From Tetracladium setigerum (lineage: Eukaryota; Ascomycota; Leotiomycetes; Helotiales): a DNA stretch of 64,000 bases. The stretch lies in assembly GCA_031472005.1 (NCBI GenBank), contig PZJY01000003.1:3224001-3288000 (forward strand), read 5' to 3'. The notes beneath the pieces were generated by a model. It saw nothing but the letters and a program-made list of their open reading frames with translations, had not been told where the DNA came from and ran no database searches. Every line of letters starts with the position of its first letter. Positions within the stretch are counted from its first letter, which is position 1. A program made the position numbers and the translations under genes. Positions 33,240-45,076 of the stretch are shown here, piece after piece.

Positions 33240-34680
33240 GCCGTATAAGGAACTAAGCGACGGGAAAGGCGTCCCTTTAATTTATATAAGTATTGTAGAA
33301 TTTAATAATGCCTTCATAAGCTATGCTTATAAGGTATTTCCCTAGCGGCGCGAACACACTAAAACTTTTGGTAGGCACTAAGTCTCAGCAGTAATCTTAA
33401 CGCCAAAGTTTAAAATTTTTAAAGAATTAGCAAAGTCTTAGACATGTAAAATTCCTTCCATTCCTTAAGTCTCTATATTTTGGGCTAAATGATTGGCGTC
33501 GATCGGTCAAGAAATGTAAAGTCGAAAACTTAGAAAACTAGATTTTACGACTCGACGAAGTAGTATAGAATCCAACTGATGCGAATAACTTTCTGACCTA
33601 CGTAAGCTATGGTACCAAATACCAAAGTATTACCTGGTTGCCGTGACTAGGCTGTCAATTGGGGCCCTACGGGGCGGGTTTTCAGGTCAGCGCCCTAACC
33701 CATGGATAACCGGCCCTATAATGCCCTCGGCTTAACCCCACCTATAGAGCCTTATCAAGTGCTAAGATAATATTAAGAGATAATATTTTTAATTTTATAT
33801 TTATTTTAAGGCTTTTTTTAAAGAGCCTTAATAATTAATAAAGCCTTATTAATACAAAGTGTATTTAAACTCGACTTATAAGTTAAAGTAAAAAAAATAA
33901 ACCCTCTTAAAAGGCGGATAACCGTGGATTTCTTAGCAACCCGCGATTTTTTTTTATAACTTAGCCGTGATAAACATATTACTTGAGGATTTACAATACA
34001 CACATTAATAAACATATAAGACGGGAGTGGTTAAAATCAGGCAAGGCCGTTCAGTATATTGTATTTAAGCCGAACCTGTAGCCCAACTTACAAATATCCA
34101 GTCCGATATCTGGCAATTGACAGTAAAGTTTATTGGACTTCCTTGGGCAACGTAGATCAACCTTCTATTTATTGGTTTGGAGAATGCGAATGATTGATAA
34201 TTACGGCTACAGGCAATGGTGCCTGAAATAGAATCGAACTTAGCACTTATATGTTTTGATCACTGCAGTTAATGACATCCATGGCGTTATTCCACATAAA
34301 AAAACAACTGTTACTCCTGCTCTTGCGACCACTTGTAAATCTTTGTTCCAGAGGTTGAATTTACATCTAATAGACCACAGGGGCTGAAGTGTTTGTTCAT
34401 TGGTTAGCCATGCAAGCAGGGTATGAGGGTTGTAAGTCTCGGAACCTGGGGTAGGTGTGATGCTGTAACGAATGGGCTTTAATATCGGATCTTTAATCAT
34501 ATCGATAAGATATATAATAAATGATAAACGAAGTTGAATAAAGAAATTGGCCGATAGAATAGGATAGTAGGAAGTATCTAAGATAGGTGGATCTGATGCA
34601 AAAGTGTATTGTTACAATTAAATCGCAGAAAACCCAAATTTAGCGAAACTTCATATTATTTTAATTTCAGTCCATATCTA
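33240..34680. repeat. AT-rich repeat island, probably transposon-derived and mutated
   Basis: The base composition changes sharply here: long A/T runs, many TpA steps and no open frame of quality, unlike the flanks. Short repeated segments are visible, such as the arms ATAAGC and GCTTAT about 33328-33342 and two 'agccttaataa/aagccttatta' copies near 33825-33850. C-to-T type decay of a repeat (RIP) would give this look, but I have not computed RIP indices. The island separates the NLR-like gene from the GH79 gene. Confidence 0.55.
33652..34123. mobile_element. Possible hAT-like non-autonomous element or solo remnant
   Basis: CTGTCAATTG at 33652-33661 recurs as its exact reverse complement CAATTGACAG at 34114-34123, 472 bp end to end. 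Just inside each end is sequence of the sort found in hAT termini: 'ggggccctacggggcgggtt' on the left and, read inward from the right, 'gttgggctacaggttcggct'. The core is AT-rich and non-coding. I found no matching 8-bp target-site duplication (left flank gccgtgac, right flank gtttattg), so the true ends may be a few bases outside or the copy may be old. Confidence 0.35.
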
Positions 34681-34683
34681 GAC

Positions 34684-36352
34684 CTAGCAGTTGAGATCTA
34701 AAATTGCCGCACTACTGTACGGAACATTGACTCTGGCGATTCCCCGACGAAAACTCTCGCCGCGGGTCACGTTTGGCAACAGCACGGGTTCCCCGTTGTT
34801 CAGCTCCCAATTGTAACTATACCCATCAAAAGTCACTCCGGTGATAGCATCACTGCCATTTGCAGTAAGTCTCTTGACATTTCCTCCACAAGGAAGGTCC
34901 AGCTGGAAGCTTTTGACCAGTCGAGGATAGTTGTTGATAAACTCTTGATTCCAATCTGAGGAATTGTACTGGTTGAGATTGATCAAGATGATTCGCTTCA
35001 ACTTCCGATCATACCCAGCATATGCAGCATTCATCTCATCCAGAGGGATGTTAACCAGGGATTTGATGCCACCGAGGAAGGCGGCTACACCAATATTGCC
35101 ATAATAAGGCGCTTTGGTTCCCTTTGTATTTTTGCCCTCAATCGGTTGCCATGACTGATATCTGTTTGATAACTTAGTTCTGGTCAAGAGACATATTAAT
35201 AGGCAATTAATTACCGGTAATTTGTTCCCTGGTGCATGTGCTGTCTTTTCACACCTTGTGTAGCCATGTAAAGATTGAAATCCACACCCCATAATGCAGC
35301 ACCGAATGAGTTCGAGATGCCAGGCTTGCCTTGCCTTGCCAAACTGTTATGTTCTCCTATCACAAAGGGCACACCAGATATCTCCTTGAAGACGCCATTG
35401 AGCTTCTCTGCAGCTGCCACAATGCTGCTGTGATTCATGAGTGTACGTTGCAGGGTGACTCCAGGGTTCGTAGCAGCCTCCATGTAATTATGTTGAGAAA
35501 ACTCCCTGATTGAACCATCTCGAAGCCTGGGTTGAAACAAACGCCAAGCCTTCAATGGATCAAGTCTCCATATTGTCTGATTTTTAACACCTGCAAATGA
35601 TGGAGTGTAGGTTTTCTGGTCGCATTTCATGTTTGCACGGAGGGCTTTGTACATGTTGTTCCACTCTGTGAAGTAATGGTGTTCCGTATAAGAGTTGTCA
35701 CGTTGACCAGCGAGCCAGAATAGATCTGGCTCATTCCCAATAGAGAATAAGTCAAGTTTTCCTCCCAAAGCCTTGCATACGTAAGGAGCCGATGCGACAG
35801 TTGCTGGCCAATTGGTCTTGTTGCCAAGATTGAATCCATGGATATAGCTAACGCCTGGGAAAGTCTGATACGACTCATAGTATGAAGGTCCCACGATGAT
35901 GTTTGTCGGGTAATCAGATGAGATATTGGGGTTCATAACACCTTGGAGGGTGAATTTGGCGTTTGGGTCAAATCGAATTTGATCCCTATTCTGATGAGTC
36001 TTCTATACATAAAAATCTGTGAGATCACTTACTGCGTGTTTCCACCCAGACGCATGATAGGAAACTCGCCTTGAAGATGTTTGATGTTCTTCAGCAGGTT
36101 ATAGGAGAACGTGTTGGGGGCAGATAAATTCCCTATGATCGTGAGATAAAGTTCCTGTAGAGTCTATGAAAGTTACAAACCAGCGAAATCGGGCCAGGAT
36201 GATGGTTCGATGGAGAAGGAGACATAATTGCCATCTGGTGTTGCAGCGTTTCGAGGCGCAGAATGAGGAACTTGTATGACATTTGTTCCATATGATGTCC
36301 CGCCCAACACTGGACAAGCAATGAGAGCTGCAAGGAAGATGGATGACAGCAT
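34684..36352 (-). CDS. Glycoside hydrolase family 79 beta-glucuronidase
   Basis: Four exons (complement): 36181-36352, 36033-36132, 35215-35985 and 34684-35161, giving 506 aa. A signal peptide 'LSSIFLAALIACPVLGG' is followed by the (beta/alpha)8 barrel: 'SFSIEPSSWPDFAG', 'FPIMRLGGNTQDQIRFDP', acid/base Glu in 'FSIGNEPDLFWLAG' and nucleophile Glu in 'PFVIGEHNSLARQG'. The C-terminal beta domain has 'GIARVNVPYSSAAILDLNC'. The family removes glucuronic acid or its 4-O-methyl ether from arabinogalactan proteins and related plant glycans. The enzyme is secreted. It complements the nearby rhamnogalacturonan lyase, since both target pectin-associated polymers. All splice junctions are canonical, and the gene is intact despite bordering the repeat island. 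Confidence 0.88.
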
Positions 36353-38293
36353 TATGAGAATCAGAATCCAGAGATGTCATAGAGAAGTGAACAGACAAGT
36401 TCGAGACAGTTCGGGTTTCACCTCCTATTTAAAGTTTTGAAAGCTCACAAGTGAAGCTCTCAAGAAAGATTGTTGGCATCTCTCCTGCGCATCTTCTCCA
36501 CAAACCCCAGAACCCTGGATCGATTCGCTGGTCACAGGGAATTGACCGGGTATTGTGGGGTTAATTGTTATGGGGAAGCTTCGTGAGCCTCCCACATCCG
36601 GAGTGGGGGATCGGGATCATCACCACGAATGGTATGACATCCAAAGCATGTTTGTTGGGTTGGATTCTATTTTCAAGTTCTGACTGCTATTGATCTAATT
36701 TCTGAGCGTCATTACCCCGCATATGGTTTTGCGCTAGCATAGGGTCAAAGTGTTGAGAAGTGGTTGGTCACAGTCTTTAGATATACGCCAGAAGGTAAGC
36801 AGTAATTGTGCGAATTTCATTTTTATATTTTATTGAAAAGTATTGTGCACGAGTGCAGAAGGCACCTAAGTGCATGCAATACTGGCCTTTGCCCAAGCGG
36901 CATTCAAGGCTCAGGTACCAAGGGGCCCGGTCGTAAGCAGACTTATCAATAGCCTGTGCGTCCGAAATAAGTGTAGAACAAGCCCAAGTACGAAGTACGA
37001 TGCTGGGATACAGAGTGAGTAGGACGAACAAACACACTGTGCTCGCCTACGAGTGTCAAGGATCGGCAATATGTGTGGCTACAGTAGTCATGTGCAGGAG
37101 CCACTTTCTTGCCCCCGCTCTTCCGGCCGGTTCTCTCACGATACTTTGAAGTGCATGTTCCCTTATGCTCCCCCACTCTGTTCCGGGGACCCCGCCTTCT
37201 CCCTTATACGAAGTAGTGTCACCGAAGCTCAACCTCCGCATGATTATCTTCTATTAATCAGGCAAGCAATCTATAACAGTCGCTAATTGCTTGATAGAAT
37301 TAGTCAGGTAGGTTAGGATTGGCTAGAGAGATAGATATATCATGGGGATTCCTTCGTGTGCAAATGCTATGACAGTGGAGTTGGAGCATTGAAAGTGTGG
37401 GCAAACCGACGGTGTCAAATACAACCGGGGTTGCCAAAGCAAGATCCTTCTACGACACAGAGTGCTTCATGCTAGACTGTTAAGTGGTTGTTGGATCGAG
37501 ATGAAAGCGGTAGCAGTGGAATTAAAGCTAGATATAGAGTCGGTTGTAGCTTGTAACTAAATATCTAGAAATGAGGAATATGAGAGGATGAGGAGGATGG
37601 AAATAGTAGACTAGGCAATTGTCCTTTTGCAGTAGTGTAGGGAAAAAGAGTGGGATATAACAACACGGTTGATTCTCCACGCTTTTATTTTCAGGAACAT
37701 CATCCAACACGCAAGTCTTTATGTATGCCAAGACTGCATCAGTTAAGACTGTTCTCAGTCATCGATTCCACATCATGGATTCTCATTCAAACAGAAATTG
37801 CACTTAAACACCTACAAGTCGGCCCTATAATCATTGACTCGACCTTCCTCCTATGCAGGTTAGCTTTATTGTTCTCTTCTATTTAACACGTTTCACCCCA
37901 TCACATCCAAACGGACTGCCACTATCTAGCAATGTCTTCAAAGTTCCCAAACATCAGAAAAATAAGGGTTCTATCAACATCACTTATGTCAACCATGTCA
38001 AATTGCGGGCTGTGATCTTCGTAAAAAGTTTGGGAAGAACCCAAACTGTAACTGAAACGAGGGCACAAGATGTTCCGAATGGACTAATCGATTCCTAGTG
38101 ACGATGTGAAAGAGACAGTACTCGCGCAAAAAGAAAGCAAACAACGGACATATTAGAACCAATTTTTGGAGGCATATATGGTTGATGAAAGTAGAAAAAA
38201 CGCATGAAGCTTGAAAATATAAACAGTGTATCACAGTTCACTAGAACTTTGCTTTAGAACATACATTAATACTACAAGTTTTACACCTCAAGT
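36353..38293. other. Long intergenic stretch (1.9 kb)
   Basis: It includes the GH79 promoter. No coding frame above about 100 codons, no tRNA and no clear repeat are seen. Base composition is mixed. It may be degraded sequence. Confidence 0.35.
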
Positions 38294-40784
38294 CTACGGG
38301 TATCTTCCACTCCTCATAATTCCCACTTTATCATTTCTGCTCTTAGACATCTTCGCCTCCAACCTCTCCCTCGAAGAAGCCATGACAAGCGCCTGGATAT
38401 CCGTCCCGGCAAAATTTGTGATACCAGTTTCTCGATCGATGAGAGCAGCCATCTCAGGTAGGGTCATATCAAGTCTTTTCCTCGCTGCTCGATTATACCG
38501 TCTATTAGATCGTCCCGTGCCATAATATATACAAAAACGGTTGATGACCGCTGCGCGAACTACTTCACGATTGATGTAGACGCCTCTATCCGAAAGCTTC
38601 TGTAGGAGGCGGATACCAGAGGTGATGGTCAGGTCCTCGTGTCGGTCAGGATTTCGCCCGTCGAGGGCATGCATGAATCCCCATTCCACTATTGCCATTT
38701 GCAGTGTATCTTCAAAAAGAATCCGAAGGGGGTGATTCGGATTTTTTGTTTTCACCTGTGCTGGTGTTCGCGATAGGGCGGTTTGTTCACTTCCAGGCCC
38801 ATACCAGTTGGTTATCTTCAAACACAGATCTTCAAGTGCGTGGAAATGACCGAGCATTCCTAGCCTCCGGATGATTTCACGCCAGACTCTGATGGTTACA
38901 TAGTTTCCTCCGCGAATGATCAGTTGAAGAAGAGCAATGCTGTTGTCCAGTGGAGGTTTGGTTCCGCCTGGGGTTGTAGGTCGATGTCCTGGTCGGCGAT
39001 GGCCTAAAACAGCTCCAAGGATGGCAAAGATTGTCCTATCCTTTACCGGGATGCTATCTAAACGCATGGCCATCAAGTTCTCTTTCATCTTCCGAATGGA
39101 ATGTCCATTTAGTGAGATTCTCAGCATCAGATTTCTCTTCTCAACCTCAGGAACATTACATCTGAAAGACAGGATCTCCAATGTTCTTCTGAACTGTTTC
39201 CAATCCAAATCTCGAGCAAACTGGCCTAGTAAACGTTCCTGCAACTCCTTATCTTCTAGCTCATGAGGATGCTGGTCGCTTTGAAGTAGACCATCGAGGA
39301 GTTCTTGTTGCCCAGTTCGAGCGAAATGGCTCACAGCCAGTGAAAATCGTGAAGTACCGATGGAAATTCCAAGATCTTTGAGCTGTTCAATGCGAGAGAT
39401 CACACTTGCGGCGTCTGGTTCCCGAAGAGCAATGGAGTGAAGGGACAAAGGTCCAATTTCTACTACCCCAAGAGCGTGAATGCCTTTGATGGCAGTATCG
39501 AGAGCAATCCAGCTTGTTGCCAACCATCGAGAGCCCAGATTATCATTATATTGTTTCTCCGAAACATGGAAGGTTTTCGAGTGGACATTCGACACAAAAT
39601 CATTCGAATTGTTGGGTGTGAGCTTCGCAAAGTGCATTGGGAGCTCTGAAGCGAATGAGACCTTTGCAGAGTAGAGACTTTCAATAACTTCGGTAGCCTT
39701 CCGGATATGGTACTGGGTGAGATATGTGAGTAGCGGCTCAACCGCATTTCGAGTTGGGGGCAGATCTCCTCTTTCAAGGAGAAAAAAGTGCCAATCCAGA
39801 GCGGATTCGAAATCCTCCAGGTAGCAAAGAGTAGGTATAATCTCCACGTAAATATTGCGATGATTACTTTGCTCATAAATTGCCCTCATTGCGTCCATAT
39901 GTCCATTGTTCAGCGCAATCTTGCGGCAGAGCTCGCCAAAGGCTGTTTTCTCGGGAAAGTAGTGTTTCTCCAAACTAGTATGCCACATCATAGACTCTTC
40001 TTGCGTTCCGTGTACCAGAAAGTACTCGAGGATGTGGGTATACAGCCTCGGCCATTGCTCTTTGTAACGATCGTTGACTGCTTCTGAGTATTTGAAAATT
40101 TCCTCGAGCATTGTCCTATCCTTGTCCTGCAGCGCAGCGTTCAAAAATAAGGTCCACATCCTGTCTGCAGTCCCGCCCGTTGTTGGCAGACGAATACCTG
40201 CTTGCAAGATTGCCAGCCAAAACATTCTGGCTCCTTCCATTCCATATGTCCTCTGCCGATATTCCAAGAAAGTAATCCACAGCTCCTGGTCAAGCCGATA
40301 ATCATCGCGATTTAATAATCGTGTTGGATCCGGGTCGAGGAGGTTTGATTGAAACTCTAATTCCTTCGTTGACCAAGTTCTTTTACTCCTTGCCCGGACT
40401 CGCAATCGCAATTTTGGGTTGCATATTTCTCAATGCATTGTGATTTCGAAGGATTCGTTTCCCTCCGTACTTTCGTCTGTTCCCGAACATCTTTATGTGC
40501 TCTCAGCGATGTGAACCTCTCCTTCGGAGGGGCATCGCAAGGAATTTCTCGATGGTTCCAGATCCTCTCGCATGCTCTGCTTCATATCTTTCTGTGCCCT
40601 TCCCTTCCTCGTCCTTAGAATCTTTCCATATCTCTTCCTCTCTCAATCCCCATGCGAATCCCGATGCTTTCCTCCTCCCCTTCCCACTTCCTGTTCGAGT
40701 TTGTGAAGGGCGCCCAACCAAAAAACTCAAGAACTCCAAACTTGACGGCCGCGCCAGAAGTCGCTGCAAGGCTGGACGGGACAT
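38294..40784 (-). CDS. Mitochondrial pentatricopeptide-repeat-type protein, two apparent 1-nt deletions
   Basis: The long frame 38294-40411 (705 codons) lacks an ATG start and is preceded by a stop. Upstream, the frame starting at 40784 begins MSRPALQRLLARPSSLEF, a typical mitochondrial presequence. The pieces join if one C is added at 40529-40532 (giving 'FLAMPPPKERFTSLRAHKD') and one base near 40412-40422 (giving 'IEKYA-PKLRLRVRARSK'). The total is then exactly 831 codons (830 aa). The body is helical-repeat protein: 'RLDQELWITFLEYRQRTYG', 'GHMDAMRAIYEQSNHRNIYV' and 'YLEDFESALDWHFFLLERGD', in the style of fungal PPR proteins that act in mitochondrial RNA metabolism or translation. The orthologue is not identified. 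The 5' reconstruction is inference. Confidence 0.7.
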
Positions 40785-41082
40785 CCTTCATTCTTCTCCT
40801 TCTTCTTCTTTCAAATACGTCGACCAAATTGGCGTATCCCCTAACACTCATCGCCATTGCATCGTTGGCATCTCATCGAATTCTGTTGCGGTTTCCTTTC
40901 CTTGGGTGTTCGCGTTCCTGGAATTTCGACAAGGGGAGGTGATGCTTACATAATCGACGCTAAAGCTTCATCTCCAGAGAGCTCACGACATACGATACCT
41001 CCCGAAACTCGAACAATCAACTCACAACTGAACCTTTCCGCTCCAATCCACCACCCTATAAACTCCAAATCAAACCGCCAAA

Positions 41083-41683
41083 ATGCCAGGGTACGTCTCC
41101 CTCCCCAATTGTGACCACCTCGTACTACAAGCTCGCGTGAAGGAAGGAGAAAAAAGAATGGCATGATGTTTTTGTTGCCGGACGAGAATGGGCAAAGGAA
41201 GCAAGGAAGGACGAATTGGCTAACGGGTGTCATTGGGGATGATATAGCTTCGTCAATCGCATCAACCGGGTGCCTCATTTCCAGAGGTTGTTCCAGCAGG
41301 GACAGAGGGATGGTGTCCGCCAATGGAATCAGGTACGTTACGCTTCTACGCCCGTATGACTGGCCAAACAGGAAATACATAAGGAGACGCAATTGGCGAA
41401 ATGGGATTGTAATTCAGAACGTGAAAAGCCTGTGCTAATGTTGGATTTGAATTTCTAGACTCCCAAGAGCAAGTTGCTCCTCACACCATACTACATCATG
41501 CTCTGGGGCAGCCTCGGAGGTACGATTTCCTTCCTTCGCCCATTTCTCCCCAAGCAAACAACGTCATTCCTGAAATAGAAAAAAGAGACTAACACTGTCC
41601 CCTACACTACAGGATCCATGTACATGATGTGCCGACAAGTCCTTGGAAAGAAGACATGGTGGGGTGAGGCAGCCAAGAACTAG
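41083..41683 (+). CDS. Small COX7-like cytochrome c oxidase subunit
   Basis: Four exons: 41083-41090, 41287-41332, 41459-41519 and 41613-41683, giving 61 aa. Coding exon 1 is only 8 nt (ATG CCA GG). The protein reads 'LFQQGQRDGVRQWNQTPKSK', then 'LLLTPYYIMLWGSLGG', then 'RQVLGKKTWWGEAAKN'. Length, the 'xLFQ...' N-terminus, a TP/RS turn and one membrane helix ending in a basic matrix or intermembrane tail match the fungal COX7/subunit VIIa type of small inner-membrane subunit of complex IV. The acceptor of intron 1 is the second AG of 'ccagag', which keeps frame. Introns (415 nt) exceed coding sequence (186 nt). The gene is real with good confidence; the exact subunit name is less sure. Confidence 0.7.
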
Positions 41684-42446
41684 GGCATTGGAAATTGTTC
41701 TGAATTGAATGCTGTGAAATAAGATGGAGAGAGGGGAGGATGGGATTGTATATTTGGTTATGTGGACGTGGGTTGGAGAGGGATTAGAAATGAACTCTTT
41801 GCACTCTGAATACTTCCAGTGCAGTGAACGGCGATTTGAGTGAGAGCTGTGGCATGATCTGGCGGGTCCCGGCTATGTGACAATATTTTGGTTCATTTTG
41901 GATTGGTGGAATTGAACAACATATTACTGCTTTGCAGGATCGTTATCAAGGGGTGGCAGGAATCGAATTGATCGGAACGACCAAGCTCGGGAAGTCCTCT
42001 TTCATCTCGACCAACTTTACCCAACCAAGTAATTGAACAAAGAACAGCGGAATGCTTAACAGTAACAGGAGTGAAAGAAATGATAATGGCATTCTAAGAT
42101 CGCTATTTTTTAGAACTTAGACTTGGAAAAGGTTGACTATTTATTAACAAATGCTCTCACATGAACTGGTCAGAGAATGGATTTGGTGTAGTTTACAGCA
42201 GTTTACAGTAGCCCGCTAGTAACTTATGTTTCTCATAAAAGAGAGCATGTAATGAGTGGTAAGATTTTGGGTATTTTTGTATTCTGTCTCAGAGTAGGCC
42301 AACCCTCCACACTAAACAGCGTAATTTAGTACAATGGCATTGAATTGAGCTAATAATCACTAAGACAGATGTCGGATCATCATGTCGTTCAACTTTTCCT
42401 CCCATATTTTACAACGTCTTCATAAATTCCTCCCAAAGCTCCAAAT
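41684..42446. other. Intergenic stretch between convergent genes
   Basis: It holds the 3' ends of the COX7-like and RTT103-like genes. No gene or repeat is seen. Confidence 0.4.
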
Positions 42447-43826
42447 CTAGCCTTGACGGAGCATCTCAGTAACATCAGCATCCAACTCATCACCACCCAA
42501 ATCTGGAAAGTCGTTTGCAGAACTGAGTTTCCTCTTCTTCGCACTACTTGGTCTTGCGTAGGAGGTTGATAGGCTTGACAATAAATCCAAGCCTACTGTT
42601 GGAGGCTGTGGGGGTTGGCTGGCGGTACCATTGCCGTTTGTGCTTAGATCGAACTCTGGAACGGGTTCAGCGACAGCGGGCTGAGGATAGCCAGGCGGTG
42701 TGAGAGCTTCGACTTGAGGACGATCCAGTTCTGCTGCTGGAGTGACAGGGGAATGATGACCTTGAACACCTGGAGCGGCATCACCAACTGGTGTGGATGG
42801 GTTGCTGTTGGTTGCAAATCCTCGCATAATACTATCCTCCACGTCTCTCTTCTTTGAATCGATATCAGTTCTTCGTTTGGAGATCAAGTCCAATTGACTC
42901 TCCTCCCCAGCCAGCATAGTTCGGTTTGAATCCAAGATCTTTTCCAGTTCCTCGATTAAAAGCTTGCGTGCCTTGATGCTCTCGGCTACCGCCCCCTCTG
43001 CATTTGCGAGTGTTTTGAGAAGACCGTTGAGGCGTGCTGCGTGAACCGGTGCAGATGGTGTGGGCACTGAAGAATCAGTGAGCTTGTCGTAGTCCTGATT
43101 TGCGGCATTGACTGAGGTTCTAGTAGAGAGAACGAGTCTAGAAATGGTTTGTTGTGGCGTCACAATTGGGAGAAGTTCTTTCGGAACAGCATCCGGGTTC
43201 GACGAGGAGAATAGGCCACCACCTCCACCAACACGTTTGCCAGTACTGCGGCTCTTGTCAAGTTCTGCCAACGATTAACATTGCTTCCATATCCCCGAGA
43301 AGAAACTGCCTACCATCTATTCTCGCCTCGATCGCTACCTGGATGGGCATGTCAAAGATCTGCCTTGCCCTCCAAACTTCCACTACTCTCCTCAACTTCC
43401 CCTGTACCTCATTTGTGGCGCCTCTGTAGGCAGTCGCAGTCGCTTCGGCAATGATGGGGGAGAATGCAATGAGGAAGTCATCCTTGCGACGGGCTTTCGA
43501 TTGTTGCGCGACCTCTAATATTGCACAAGTCATTAGCAGACTACTCACCTGGTAATCTGGAAGCTCCATTCGAATTGGGGGCATGATGATCATAACAAGA
43601 AATGTGCATACCGTTTGCGAGATAGATGAGATTGAGTCTTTTGTTGCTGCCGGAATCCTTCAATCGCTGAAGCCAAAGCTGGCCCGTTCGATCTGCATGT
43701 CTCCTTGAAGTATGTGTCAGCAAATCGATCAGGCGGTGTGTAGGTAGGTAGGCTTCAAGAGTGTTTGCATACCTGTGGAACATCACCCATTGGGCAACAG
43801 TGACCTGAAAAGTGTTAGAATCTGGT

Positions 43827-43863
<37 letters not shown>

Positions 43864-43954
43864 TGTTTGTGAATGCGGCCCAACTCACGATGCTTTCTTG
43901 CGTTTCGTTCAGGGCTGACAGCTTTGCCAAAACAGCATCATCTGTATAGGCCAT
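42447..43954 (-). CDS. RTT103: CID-domain protein, RTT103/RPRD-like transcription termination factor
   Basis: Five exons (complement): 43889-43954, 43773-43804, 43612-43703, 43314-43514 and 42447-43264, giving 402 aa. The N-terminal CID (about residues 1-130) reads 'AKLSALNETQESIVTVAQWV', 'DRTGQLWLQRLKDSGSNKRL', 'NLIYLANEVAQQSKARRKD' and 'VWRARQIFDMPIQVAIEARI'. This is the CTD-interacting fold that binds Ser2-phosphorylated RNA polymerase II. A coiled coil follows (about 230-290: 'ESIKARKLLIEELEKILDSN'), then a Pro/Ser-rich tail ending with the acidic 'DELDADVTEMLRQG'. In yeast Rtt103 recruits the Rat1 exonuclease for termination. Exon 2 is only 32 nt, and intron 1 contains a TG repeat. The gene is intact. 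Confidence 0.9.
43832..43861. repeat. TG dinucleotide microsatellite, about 15 units
   Basis: An uninterrupted (TG)15 tract lies inside intron 1 of the RTT103-like gene (CA repeat on the coding strand). Length changes would alter intron size only. It is a possible polymorphic marker. Confidence 0.95.
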
Positions 43955-44673
43955 CTTGAGGGCAGGTGACTCGATTTATGGATTGATTGTCGATATGGGT
44001 TGGTAGAAGAATCAATTCAGGATGGCAGGGTTTGTTGTCCGGCGATTTGCTGGTGGGTTTTCAAAGAAAGGCTGGTACAAAGATTCCAAGCTTCACGTTG
44101 GAGATGTTCAATATGCTTTGGATGGAAGATTCAATATTGCAATAGCAGCGCAAATCAAAATCTCCATGCAGCGACTCTCGCGGGAACTAGGAGGTGGCAG
44201 ATCGATGTCAGTCGAGGGCAGGGAGTGTAAGTCTGAAGCTCTAGCGATTCGAATTTCAAGCTGTCTCTGAATGCTTGGCGTGGCTTGACACTAGCACGGA
44301 TCCGGCATCTGATCACCTGATGATTTCAATTCAACTCTCATCCTATCCTGCTCTTTTTTATCGAAAATGTTGCTATCAAGATAATCGAGGTTCTGACTGA
44401 CAAGCTATCATCACTGCAAATCGACTACAAATCGAAGCTCTCAACAAGAGGACCTCGAGTTCTTTCGCCTCAGCGCCAGTCCATGGGATGAGTTTGATCT
44501 CCTGCGGCTGATCTATCACAGCGTCAAAGCCATATCGATATCCTCGATATCTCTTGCTTGGCCAAAGCGAGATTCGAAGTGCTTCATTGAAAAGTGACGA
44601 CCTCGACTAAACGAGAAATCAAAGGCATTCATGTACTATAAAAAGCGACGGTTATTATGCAACTTGGCCGTGT
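43955..44673. other. Intergenic stretch upstream of the RTT103-like gene
   Basis: Promoter side of RTT103. A short plus-strand frame at 44022-44270 (82 codons) has no recognised domain. Nothing else is supported. Confidence 0.35.
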
Positions 44674-45076
44674 TCATATCTGAACTCGTTCTGGTATTTG
44701 GATATCAGACTCGCCGCCTTCAACTGGCGTATCGCTTGCGATGCTGCAAAAAGCCCTGCATATCACCTCATATTTGTTGAACTCATGTACTATCAGATTC
44801 TGAATCTCATTTGCTGAATCTTCAGTTCTCTCTGTCTGGGAATTGAGTTGCATTGGCCAAGTCATCCATGGTGGCATTCGTCTGGCATATCGCTTCTTTA
44901 GGAAGGTGTTGAAGACCTACCGACATATTTAGACGAAAAGATTCCCATCGGATCTTCAACTCTATCTCGACCTCAACTCTACTCTCTCTGTCTCTCTGCT
45001 CATGCGCGTGTATCTTCGCTCGTGGAAGCGTATACACATCTTCAGCAGCTGCAATTCCCTCATATCCAGTGCTCAT
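44674..45076 (-). CDS. Possible small protein of unknown function, one intron
   Basis: Two minus-strand open frames with protein-like composition join by a good splice. The first exon is 44921-45076 (start MSTGYEGIAAAED), the intron is 44836-44920 (GTAGGT...TTCCCAG), and the second exon is 44674-44835, ending 'IQIPERVQI'. The result is 105 aa, charged, with no signal peptide or membrane helix ('RESRVEVEIELKIRWESF', 'ANEIQNLIVHEFNKYEVICR'). No family is recognised. An in-frame TGA lies just upstream, so the start is bounded. A longer overlapping plus-strand frame (45022-45618) competes but is Leu/Ser/His-rich and less protein-like. I list it because splice signals and frame agree, not because of homology. 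Confidence 0.35.

Noticed and set aside
34205..34300. tRNA-like B-box (AGTTCGATTCT on the minus strand)
   Set aside because: No acceptor or anticodon stem can be folded around it. It is probably chance or an old fragment in the repeat island.
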